A stretch of 64,000 nt of DNA, from NCBI GenBank assembly GCA_964621605.1, contig CAZUMJ010000010.1, positions 1-64,000 on the forward strand, read 5' to 3'. Every line of letters starts with the position of its first letter. Position 1 is the first letter of the stretch. This document shows positions 1 through 6,979 of this stretch, one piece after another. Source of the DNA: CAZUMJ01 sp964621605 (GTDB lineage: Bacteria > Actinomycetota > Acidimicrobiia > Acidimicrobiales > Iamiaceae). Under the pieces are notes generated by a model, which worked only from the letters and a program-made list of their open reading frames with translations, was not told where the DNA came from and made no database searches. The position numbers and the translations under genes were made by a program.

Positions 1-2
1 TC

Positions 3-398
3 ACCGAGAAGGACCGGGACCAAGCGCGCGAGGTGCTGCACGCGCTCGGCAGCCACCCGCGCATCACCACCGACGCTGGCACGGTGCTCGATCTTCCCCA
101 GCCGGTGCTCGAGGCCCTGGCCGAGTTCCTCGAAGCAGCCGCCGACGGCGAGCGGGCTCTTGTGCTTCGTTCTCCCGAGGACCTCACGACGGAACAGGCT
201 GCAGCGGTTCTCGGCGTTTCGAGACCTACCGTCGTGCGTCTCATCGAGGCCGGCAAGCTGCCCGCCCGGATGGTGGGCACTCACCGGCGCCTCACGCTCG
301 GTGACGTGCTGGCCTACCGGGAGGCCTCGGCAGCGAAGCGCCGAGCAGCCCTCGACGAGATGACGCTGGAGGCCGAGGAGCTGGGTCTCTACGACTGA
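3..398 (+). CDS. Excisionase-type HTH antitoxin, 5' end outside window
   Basis: The frame is open from the first bases of the window, so the true start lies upstream; a GTG at 33 gives 121 codons. Residues 51-96 (counted from that GTG) form a MerR/excisionase-like helix-turn-helix with the pattern AAAVLGVSRPTVVRLIEAG followed by a short wing, as in DNA-binding antitoxins. The stop overlaps the ATG of the downstream PIN-domain gene by one base (TGATG), the usual layout of an antitoxin-toxin pair. By family knowledge it would neutralise the PIN ribonuclease and repress the shared promoter, but that promoter is outside the window. Fairly sure of the HTH, less sure of the antitoxin role. Confidence 0.75.
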   Translation, partial: TEKDRDQAREVLHALGSHPRITTDAGTVLDLPQPVLEALAEFLEAAADGERALVLRSPEDLTTEQAAAVLGVSRPTVVRLIEAGKLPARMVGTHRRLTLGDVLAYREASAAKRRAALDEMTLEAEELGLYD

Positions 399-957
399 TG
401 CCGCGACTCGTTGCGGCCCTTGATGCCGACGTCCTCGTCCCGATCCTCTCCTGCGACTTCCTCCTGACCGCGTTCGACCTCGGGCTCTACGAGCCTCTCG
501 TGTCAAGCGAGATCCTCGTGGAGGTGGAGCGGAACTTGGTCGAAGCCTTCCCGCACCTCGACCCCGACGGCCTCCGCCGTCGAGTCGGCCAGATGCGAGG
601 CGCACTCGAGGACCATGTGGTCGACCCCGGCTCGCTTGACGTCAATTCCGAGGCCATCAACCCGAAGGACCGGCACGTGATCGCTGCCGCCCTCGCCGGC
701 GAGGCGTCCCTCGTCGTTACCAATGACAAGCGACTGCGCGCCGAGACCGAGAGCGCCCACGCAGGCCTGGTGCCCCGGTGGGCGCGGACGACTTCGCTGC
801 CCACCTCTGGGAGCTCATGCCCCACGACGTCGAAGCGGTGATCAACATCCTCGTCGCGAAGCGCACGAAGCGAGCGGTGACGACCGAGGAGCTGGTCGAG
901 GCGCTTCGCGGCCCGTTCCCCACGATGGCCGCAGCCTGGTTGGCGACTCGTGACTGA
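398..957 (+). CDS. PIN-domain ribonuclease, VapC-like toxin, with apparent frameshift
   Basis: The N-terminal 125 codons match PIN nucleases: acidic residues at D9/D11 (ALDADVLVP), a conserved KDRHV at 90-94 and the TND motif near 108-110 that completes the metal site. The reading frame then runs into a basic, unrelated tail and stops at 841. From 775 another frame carries a convincing PIN C-terminus (VGADDFAAHLWELMP, then TTEELVEALRG) that stops at 957. The switch lies at the run of four C at 773-776, where one extra C would restore a single frame. The gene is therefore either inactivated or carries a sequencing error. It is coupled to the antitoxin just upstream. Expected activity is RNA cleavage that inhibits growth. 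Confidence 0.7.
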
Positions 958-1062
958 CATGAATCTCAGCCGGGAAGCGCATCGATCCTGGCCGGCGCCG
1001 GCAGGCTGCGATGGGCTGCCCGAAGGCGATCGACCTCGGGCCTGGCCGGGACGACCATTGAG

Positions 1063-1641
1063 GTGATGCGTCGATCGCTCGAGAGCGGGAACACCTACTG
1101 GGCCGACCGACTGGGCGAGCCCGGGTTGACCGCTGCGATCAGCATCGAGGCTGGGCCACCCTTCCTCGGCACGGCCCTGGGTCTGGGAGGTGCCGCTGTG
1201 CTGCTCTTGGCGCTCGGGATCTTCGGCCTGCCGGAGTCGCCGGTGTTCGTCGTCGGGTGGATCGCGTTCCTCGGCCCGAGCATCCTCAGCGGCGACTACA
1301 TCGTCAGGCGAGCTGTGGCGAGGCGTTGGACAGCGGCCATCGGCGGCCCACCGCCCACGAGCATGCTGCTCGGCGTGGTCGCGGATCGCCTCGTCATCTG
1401 GCGTTGGCCGCGACGCGGGACTCCGCCTTCGGATCGCATGGTCGATGAGCTGCTCACCGACGTGACGCTCCGGCCTCGCGTAGCGCTGCTCGGCGGTCTT
1501 GACATCGAGCTGTCCGACGGCAGGACGCTCCTCGTCAATCACTCGACAGGACCGAACGAGCGCCAGACCATCGCCCTGATCCTCGATGCCGTCGTCGATG
1601 CGAACGGCCACTCGGACAACGCGACTCGGCCGCAAGACTGA
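1063..1641 (+). CDS. Hypothetical membrane protein
   Basis: 192 codons with GTG at 1063, or 191 from the adjacent ATG at 1066. Two hydrophobic stretches at about residues 37-55 and 60-77 suggest two membrane spans. They are followed by a soluble domain of about 110 residues with beta-strand-like patterns (LLGVVADRLVIWRW, LDIELSDGRTLLVNH), as in proteins whose cytoplasmic tail folds like a small PH-type barrel; that fold is only a guess. I do not recognise a family. It follows the PIN gene by about 105 bp and has no obvious partner; the next gene downstream is on the opposite strand. Confidence 0.6.
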   Translation: MMRRSLESGNTYWADRLGEPGLTAAISIEAGPPFLGTALGLGGAAVLLLALGIFGLPESPVFVVGWIAFLGPSILSGDYIVRRAVARRWTAAIGGPPPTSMLLGVVADRLVIWRWPRRGTPPSDRMVDELLTDVTLRPRVALLGGLDIELSDGRTLLVNHSTGPNERQTIALILDAVVDANGHSDNATRPQD

Positions 1642-1941
1642 GCACCAATCGACGAGGCGGCGTGACCTTACGGAACGGCAGTCGGGGTGACTGGCGGGTA
1701 CTCGGCGGTACTCCATGGACGGCCTGACCAGCCCGTTCACGCGAACCACCCGGTCACCAGACCCCAAGTTCTCACCCTTCAAGGCTGAGGCGCCTCCGTC
1801 GTACGGGCCCCGTTTCCGCACGGGCCCTCGTCGGCGCCGGCGAGGTCGTCCGTTCGTGTTGTGGCCGTCGCTCGTGCTGCGTCATGACGCGCAACGGGCA
1901 CCCCGGTTGCCCGAGGTGCCCGCAACCGCGTCGACAGGTGC
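1642..1941. other. 300-bp intergenic stretch between convergent genes
   Basis: No credible gene, tRNA or repeat array seen. Apart from the hairpin at 1896-1921 it holds only unstructured GC-rich sequence. Confidence 0.6.
1896..1921 (-). terminator. Possible terminator hairpin after the SDR gene
   Basis: Inverted repeat GGGCACC (1896-1902) / GGTGCCC (1915-1921), a 7-bp perfect stem with a 12-base loop, 20 bp beyond the stop of the leftward SDR gene. There is no T tract, so a factor-independent role is only suggested, as is common in GC-rich actinobacteria. Confidence 0.4.
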
Positions 1942-2841
1942 TCAGCCGTTCAGCGCACCGAGGGTGAGCATGAGCTCCTCGTTGAGGTTGGCCGGAACCG
2001 AGTAGCCGTCCTCGGCACGGATCTTCTCGAAGTGGTCGCGCACGTCCTCGGCGGTGAGCTCACCGGTGTTGGTGTAGCCGGGCGTGACCCCGATGAACAC
2101 CCGGGCGATGTGGCCCGCGCCGACCGAGTACACCTCGCCGGAGACCGGGCAGTCCTCGTGGACGAGCCACGCCACGAGCGGGCTCACGAACTCCGGCGCG
2201 AAGCGGTCGACCAGGGCGCCCATGAGGTCCTCGGTCATGCGGGACTTCGCGACGGGTGCGATCGCGTTCGCCTTGATGTTGTTCTTCGCACCTTCCACCG
2301 CGAGCACGCGGGTGAAGCCGACGAGGCCCATCTTGGCGGCGCCGTAGTTGGCCTGCCCGAAGTTGCCGAAGATGCCGGCGCCCGACGCGGTGTTGACGAT
2401 GCGGCCGTAGCCCTGCTCGCGCATGCGGATGTAGGCGGGGCGGGTGACGTTGAACGCACCACGGAGGTGGACGTCGAGCACCGGGTCGACCAGGTCGGGC
2501 GTCATGTTGTGGAACGACTTGTCGCGCAGGATGCCGGCGTTGTTGATGACGATGTCGACCTTGCCGAACGCGTCGATGGCCGACTGCACGATGGCCTCGC
2601 CGCCTTCGGGGGTGGAGACGCTGTCGTGGTTAGCGACCGCTTCGCCGCCGGCGGCCTTGATCTCGTCGACGACCTTCTGGGCGGCCGATGCGTCAGAGCC
2701 GGTGCCGTCGACCGTGCCTCCGAGGTCGTTCACCACGATGAGGGCGCCGCGCTTGGCGAGCTCGAGCGCGTGGGAGTGGCCGAGGCCGCCGCCCGCGCCG
2801 GTGATGATCGCGACCTTGCCGTCGAATCCGAGATCAGCCAT
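1942..2841 (-). CDS. SDR family (3R)-hydroxyacyl-CoA dehydrogenase-like oxidoreductase
   Basis: 299 residues, a complete short-chain dehydrogenase. The cofactor motif TGAGGGLG is at 14-21, NNAG at 100-103, and the catalytic Ser153, Tyr166 and Lys170 (YGAAK) are present. The sequence VVNDLGG after the third strand, the GILRDKSF segment and GNFGQANYGAAK are typical of the dehydrogenase unit of peroxisomal multifunctional enzyme 2 (HSD17B4). The expected reaction is NAD-dependent oxidation of (3R)-hydroxyacyl-CoA in beta-oxidation; the exact substrate is unknown. A TetR-type gene lies 60 bp upstream on the same strand, a likely regulator or operon partner. The ATG at 2841 fits the family N-terminus. 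Confidence 0.88.
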   Translation of the reverse strand: MADLGFDGKVAIITGAGGGLGHSHALELAKRGALIVVNDLGGTVDGTGSDASAAQKVVDEIKAAGGEAVANHDSVSTPEGGEAIVQSAIDAFGKVDIVINNAGILRDKSFHNMTPDLVDPVLDVHLRGAFNVTRPAYIRMREQGYGRIVNTASGAGIFGNFGQANYGAAKMGLVGFTRVLAVEGAKNNIKANAIAPVAKSRMTEDLMGALVDRFAPEFVSPLVAWLVHEDCPVSGEVYSVGAGHIARVFIGVTPGYTNTGELTAEDVRDHFEKIRAEDGYSVPANLNEELMLTLGALNG

Positions 2842-2901
2842 GAGGTGGATGCTCCTGTGGTGCGTTGAGAAGGGGTACTGCGGAACCGAGAAACCGTAGC
2901 G

Positions 2902-3684
2902 TCATGCCAGCGCGGGGCCCGCCTCGGCCCGCCTCGTGCCCGCCTGGTGGCGGTGCTCGTTCGACTGCTGGATTGCGTCGGTGGAGCTTGATCCCCGCGG
3001 GCGGAGGAATGCGTTGACGATCGCCTCCGCAGCACAGGAGAACAGGTGCCAAGGTACCTCTGCGCCGTCGGGCCCTGTACCCCTCAGTAGGTTGGTGGGT
3101 ACGGTAGTCGGGTCGTACCTGGCCCGGATCGCCATCCCTTCGACGAGTGCGGAGAGGGTGGTTGCGAGGAGTTGCGGCGTGAACGGAGCGACCCACTCCA
3201 GGCAGAACTGGTCTGCGACCATCGTGTAGAGGCTTGCGAGCAGCTCGAGGATGTCGCTATCAGCGGCGCGAAGCTCGGCGGCAAGGGCTTCGTCGGTGGC
3301 GGCGAGGCTCCAGAGCGCAAGGTAGGTGTGGTAGCTGGGTGCACCGATCACGCCGCTTGCGTCGAGTGCTCCGGCAACGCGCACGAGTTCGCGAAGGCCG
3401 ACTGGTGTGTGTTCGACAGTGGACAGAAGGCCGATCACGGCTGGTTCCGTCGTGCTCCTCGTCGAGGAGACTCTGAACGCAGCGTGCATGAGGTCGGCCC
3501 GGAACGCATCCTGGTTCGGCCATATCTTGTACGCGCTTCCGGCGGTCCCCAAGCCGGCCTTCTTGCACACGTCGAGGAGTGAGAGGTGCTTGAGCGAGAT
3601 AGCAAGTCCCTGCTGCTCGAGCAGTTCGAGTCCGGCGGCGACGAGAAGCTCCTTGGTCTCATCGAGACTGCGGCGCCGCGTCAT
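2902..3684 (-). CDS. TetR family transcriptional regulator
   Basis: 260 residues. The N-terminus (TKELLVAAGLELLEQQG) starts the TetR DNA-binding domain, with the recognition helix around residues 35-60 (DVCKKAGLGTAGSAYKIWPNQDAF). The rest is an all-helical ligand-binding domain of usual size, and the last 30 residues are charged and probably disordered. It lies 60 bp upstream of the MFE-2-like SDR gene in the same direction and 12 bp downstream of the preceding leftward gene, so the three may be cotranscribed. The natural expectation is ligand-relieved repression of the neighbouring lipid-metabolism gene, but no operator was identified. Confidence 0.85.
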   Translation of the reverse strand: MTRRRSLDETKELLVAAGLELLEQQGLAISLKHLSLLDVCKKAGLGTAGSAYKIWPNQDAFRADLMHAAFRVSSTRSTTEPAVIGLLSTVEHTPVGLRELVRVAGALDASGVIGAPSYHTYLALWSLAATDEALAAELRAADSDILELLASLYTMVADQFCLEWVAPFTPQLLATTLSALVEGMAIRARYDPTTVPTNLLRGTGPDGAEVPWHLFSCAAEAIVNAFLRPRGSSSTDAIQQSNEHRHQAGTRRAEAGPALA

Positions 3685-3696
3685 CGAAGGGACGCC

Positions 3697-5355
3697 CTAC
3701 GGGCAGGTCGCCGGCGCACCCGCCGGGAAGGTGAGGATCGCATAGCCGGGGACGGGGTCGACCTGCTTCGCTCCGCGGTCAGTGAGGCATTGCCAGGTGG
3801 CACCGTCGGGGATCCAACGACGCTCGTGAGTGGCTGGGTCGATCCACCAGGTGGTCCCTCCGGCCTGGCGGAGGATCTTCCCCTCGGGTGCTGGCGGTAG
3901 CGCCTTGGCCGGGTCGTCAATCTTGTTCCAGGTGAGCTGACCGTTCCATGGGAGTGTCAGGCGGCCGTGCTCGAAGTCCTGTAGGTAGCCGGTCGAGTCC
4001 CACCACGCGTTCGAAGCGGGGAGGCCCATCTCGCCGGTGTCCATTCCCGTCGACACCCAGCGTTCCCAGGCGGGGCCGAGGACGAAGAAGCCTGGCTGGA
4101 GCGGTCCCTCGCTCACGATCGCACCGTGGTCGGTGAGCAGCAGCAAACCCCGGCCGGAGGTCGTTGTCTCGATCTTGCGGGGGAGGCCAGCCAGCGCTTG
4201 TGCTCTGGTTCCGTCTTTGCCCCCGGTCTGATGGTAGGCACCGTATTGGGCGTCGCTCAGCAGCAGGATATGGGTGGGGTCGGTGGCCACGAGAACCCCG
4301 TCCGGGTGTGTCGAAGTGCCGAGTGCCTGTACCGTCAGCGCGCCCCATCGCGTCAGCGGACCGCGCGCACAGCGCGCAGCGCTGGAATCGGACGTACTCC
4401 GCACCGCAGCCGCCTCGAACGGTGCCTGAAAGAGCGACAACGAAGCGTCGTTGGTTGCTCCAATAGCCGTGCACGTGTTTGCCGCCGTGCGCTCGATTGT
4501 CGTCGGCGCGCGCGGGGCCGCAGCCGCGCTACGTGTGGACGCCGGGTGCAAACCGATGTGGGGGCGAACGAGTGCTGCAATTGCTCCGAGGAGCAGTGCG
4601 ATGGAAACGCAGGAGACGACGAGTCCGCGCGTAGCTCGAAGCCGTCGCCGGCCGCGGCGCGGGGGCACCTCGGGCGAGTACCCGGCCTTGTGGCCAGGGT
4701 CCGAGCTCGAGGGGGTGATCGGTGGGGTGGTGTCGGCTGGCTCCCGCGGGGCGGTTGGGGGCGCATGTAGGTTGCCTGTCTCGGCGTCGATAGCCAGCGT
4801 GTCTCCGGCGGCGCCCTCGTCGACCGCGGTGTTCGCGGTGGTGGTGTGCTGGGCCGCGAGTGACCGCGCGACGTGGTGCATCGTCTCATCCAGGAGGCTC
4901 TGGCCTGTCGAACGGCGGGTACGACGGTAGGCGTCAAATGAGCAGCCGAACGCACCGCCGGCGATGGCGCCGCGGCGGCTTAGCGGCGTCCAGCGCTGGG
5001 GTCCGAACCCCAGGATCGCGTCGGCTGCGGCACGGAACTGAGGGTCAGGTATCGCCTCGATCCCCGCGGTGAGCAGACGGCGCAGCGAGTCAGAGCGCTT
5101 GTCTCGGTCTATGCGATCTGCTGCTTGGATGAGCCGGAACAGTTCGGGGAGGTGCGCATCTCGTAGCGCGGCAGGTGTCCGCATACTGGCAACGCGCCGG
5201 AGCTCGTCGGCGAGTGGGGCGTGGCCGGTCACGTCACCGGCTCCGGTGAGCGCTCGCGAAACGTAGGTGTTGCTCGCGGTGCGTGCGATCGAGGCAGTGC
5301 GCCCGGGGATGCGTCGGGCGGTTTCCCTGCTCCCCAGGTATCTCCCATATCTCAA
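3697..5355 (-). CDS. Membrane-anchored protein with LGFP-like C-terminal repeats
   Basis: About 552 residues from a TTG at 5355 (LRYGRYLGS); the start is uncertain, since the frame stays open further upstream into the divergent regulator gene. The N-terminal 170 residues look helical. A Pro/Ser/Thr-rich stretch and a basic patch (RRGRRRLRATR) precede a single membrane span (VVSCVSIALLLGAIAALV), so the C-terminal half should be outside the cell. That half has LGFP-like, wall-associated repeat features (TGEMGLPASNAWWDSTGYLQ) and a terminal domain with RRWIPDGATW. The role is unknown; its position beside the secretion region suggests a cell-envelope function. Confidence 0.6.
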   Translation of the reverse strand: MRYGRYLGSRETARRIPGRTASIARTASNTYVSRALTGAGDVTGHAPLADELRRVASMRTPAALRDAHLPELFRLIQAADRIDRDKRSDSLRRLLTAGIEAIPDPQFRAAADAILGFGPQRWTPLSRRGAIAGGAFGCSFDAYRRTRRSTGQSLLDETMHHVARSLAAQHTTTANTAVDEGAAGDTLAIDAETGNLHAPPTAPREPADTTPPITPSSSDPGHKAGYSPEVPPRRGRRRLRATRGLVVSCVSIALLLGAIAALVRPHIGLHPASTRSAAAAPRAPTTIERTAANTCTAIGATNDASLSLFQAPFEAAAVRSTSDSSAARCARGPLTRWGALTVQALGTSTHPDGVLVATDPTHILLLSDAQYGAYHQTGGKDGTRAQALAGLPRKIETTTSGRGLLLLTDHGAIVSEGPLQPGFFVLGPAWERWVSTGMDTGEMGLPASNAWWDSTGYLQDFEHGRLTLPWNGQLTWNKIDDPAKALPPAPEGKILRQAGGTTWWIDPATHERRWIPDGATWQCLTDRGAKQVDPVPGYAILTFPAGAPATCP

Positions 5356-5380
5356 ATCCTCGTTCTCCCAAAGCCAAGGA

Positions 5381-5416
5381 GTCAAGCGACCGAGACTCGT
5401 CAAGCGACCGAGACTC
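5381..5416. repeat. 18-bp perfect tandem duplication in a divergent promoter
   Basis: GTCAAGCGACCGAGACTC occurs at 5381-5398 and again without a break at 5399-5416, between the leftward LGFP-like gene and the rightward response-regulator-like gene. Paired direct repeats at such a site are often regulator half-sites, but a replication-slippage duplication is equally possible. Confidence 0.6.
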
Positions 5417-5439
5417 CTGTTGGAATGGGGAGGTTGATG

Positions 5440-6237
5440 ATGCGGGTAGGGACAATCGAACGCCGCTCGGCGAACGCGGCGGCGCGTCGGGTGCTGGTGA
5501 TCGCCCAGGATGAGGTGGAGCGATTGGGCCTCGTGGCGCTTCTCGGTCGGGATGATCCCGACCGGCGGGTGCTGTCCTGGTCGCTCACCGACGCGCTCGC
5601 TCGTGCTCGTGAGGGCGCTGTCGCGCACCCAGCGGATGTGGACTGCGTGCTGATCGATCCCCAGCCTCTCGGCGGTGCCTTTGACCGTTTCGAGGGGGTC
5701 GATGTCGTTCGATGGCTGCGCGCGTCTGCTGCACCAGAGGCGCGCATCCTCGCGCTCCGCGACGGGAGCGTGAACCCGCTGGTAGGAATACGGTTTCACG
5801 AGGCTGGCGTCGACAGCATGGTGCTTCGCCGGAGCCCATCCACCAGTAGCGACCTGCTGGCAGCCGTCGACGGGGCGACGCTGGGGAACGTGCTGCCTGA
5901 TCGCATGTCATTGCTGTGCCTGGGCCTCAGTGATGACACGCGACCGGGCGCGGTCCTGCAGTACGTGAGGAGCGAAGGGCTGGAGACCGCGTTCACCTGT
6001 TCGGCTCAGCTGGAGACGGGGCTCTCGCGTCGTCGCATCATGCGCGCCCGAGCCGAGATTGGCCTGCTCAGCGGGTTGCGCGCGCCCGTATCGCTATCCT
6101 CTTACGTGCGTGGCCAGGGCGCTGGCGGAACTACCCCGAGCTGGCGTGCAGTTGTGGCGTATGTGAACCTCGCTCGCGGATTCGACTGTCCGGAATTCCT
6201 TGAGAATTGGGAGATCGAGCTGAAGGCGCTGCGTTGA
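5440..6237 (+). CDS. Response-regulator-like protein
   Basis: 265 residues from ATG 5440, chosen because GGGGAGG (5427-5433) is well placed; ATGs at 5425 and 5437 are alternatives. The first 130 residues follow the receiver fold: RRVLVIAQDEVERLGLVALL, then DCVLIDPQP with the likely phospho-accepting Asp, then VDVVRWLRAS and RILALRDG. The usual acidic pair and the conserved Thr/Lys are poorly preserved, so it may act without phosphorylation. The C-terminal half contains a weak helix-turn-helix-like segment (LSRRRIMRARAEIGLLSGL) but no standard LuxR or OmpR domain. No histidine kinase gene is adjacent. It probably regulates the neighbouring secretion or signalling genes. Confidence 0.6.
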   Translation: MRVGTIERRSANAAARRVLVIAQDEVERLGLVALLGRDDPDRRVLSWSLTDALARAREGAVAHPADVDCVLIDPQPLGGAFDRFEGVDVVRWLRASAAPEARILALRDGSVNPLVGIRFHEAGVDSMVLRRSPSTSSDLLAAVDGATLGNVLPDRMSLLCLGLSDDTRPGAVLQYVRSEGLETAFTCSAQLETGLSRRRIMRARAEIGLLSGLRAPVSLSSYVRGQGAGGTTPSWRAVVAYVNLARGFDCPEFLENWEIELKALR

Positions 6238-6239
6238 CG

Positions 6240-6256
6240 CAACCCGCAGTGGGTTG
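6240..6256. terminator. Small hairpin between convergent genes
   Basis: CAACCC (6240-6245) and GGGTTG (6251-6256) form a 6-bp stem with a 5-base loop, between the stops of the regulator (6237) and of the leftward FHA gene (6287). Position supports a bidirectional terminator; there is no T tract. Confidence 0.35.
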
Positions 6257-6286
6257 ACCCAGACCGCGGCGGCCGCCAGCTCGAGC

Positions 6287-6979
6287 TCAGGGGAGCAGGG
6301 CGAGGTCGGTGGGGGTGACGAGTCGTACAGCCAGCGCGTACTCGACGAGGCGTGCCCGGCGACCGGTCGCCAACCGTTCGGTACCTCCATGGAGGCCCCG
6401 GACGCCACCGTCGGTCAGCTTCTGGCAGACGGTGTCCAGCTGTCGGTTGAAGGCACTGAGCGTCCAGCCGAGGCGATCGGCCGCCTCGGCTGAGGTTGGA
6501 ATCCTGCTCGTCGTGGTCGCACTGCGGTTCAGTGCTGGCTCGGCGAGCGCGAGCACGCACCGGCGCTGGTTGTCGGATAGTGCGATTGGGCGCAGGGTGG
6601 TGGATCCGTCCAGGTGCATGGTCGTCCCGCTGGTGACGAGTGGAGCTTCGCCGAGGTGGATTGCGAGGCAGTAGTTGGTGGCACCGGCCGTGAATCGCAC
6701 TTCGGTGCGCCGAAACAGGATCGGCAGGGTCGCCGCCGGTGCCAGCCAGGCGTTCATGGTGCCCTCGCCGTCGTTGATCGTCGCGGTGAGGCGGGAGCCG
6801 ACGTTGCGGAGCCACCAGTAGCGGTCCCATTCGAGGGAGAGGAACACGCGGTGGAGGTAGGGGTTGTCGTCGACGCTGAGGTTGGAATCGCGTCCGATGG
6901 TGAAGGGGCCGGGGCTCTCGATCCTGGTCCACTCGTCACAGAACTCGAGCTCCAGCGTCGGAGCCTGCACGTCGGTCAT
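6287..6979 (-). CDS. FHA-like domain protein with C-terminal winged helix
   Basis: 230 residues. The ATG at 6979 overlaps the stop of the kinase gene by four bases (ATGA), so the two are translationally coupled. The N-terminal 100 residues resemble a forkhead-associated fold (GPFTIGRDSNLSV, then RVFLSLEWDRYWWLRNVG), though the conserved Ser-x-x-His is not clear. Residues from about 130 (LSDNQRRCVLALAEP, TSAEAADRLGWTLSAFNRQL) form a winged helix-turn-helix. Proteins of this type are coded beside PknB-like kinases in actinobacteria. A reasonable inference is that it binds the phosphorylated kinase or a substrate and passes the signal to DNA. Confidence 0.7.
   Translation of the reverse strand: MTDVQAPTLELEFCDEWTRIESPGPFTIGRDSNLSVDDNPYLHRVFLSLEWDRYWWLRNVGSRLTATINDGEGTMNAWLAPAATLPILFRRTEVRFTAGATNYCLAIHLGEAPLVTSGTTMHLDGSTTLRPIALSDNQRRCVLALAEPALNRSATTTSRIPTSAEAADRLGWTLSAFNRQLDTVCQKLTDGGVRGLHGGTERLATGRRARLVEYALAVRLVTPTDLALLP

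Noticed and set aside
770..780. Programmed -1 frameshift in the PIN gene
   Set aside because: No typical slippery heptamer or clear downstream structure; a C-run indel is simpler.
487..1821. 444-codon minus-strand open frame across the PIN and membrane-protein genes
   Set aside because: Arg/Pro/Ser-rich with no motifs; it runs through two sense genes.
1642..1941. tRNA or attachment site in the 300-bp gap
   Set aside because: No cloverleaf, no GGTTCGA-type T arm and no integrase gene nearby.
5356..5799. N-terminal extension of the LGFP-like gene to 5799
   Set aside because: It would overlap the regulator gene and its promoter over 360 bp and reads as shadow sequence; a TTG at 5355 is preferred.
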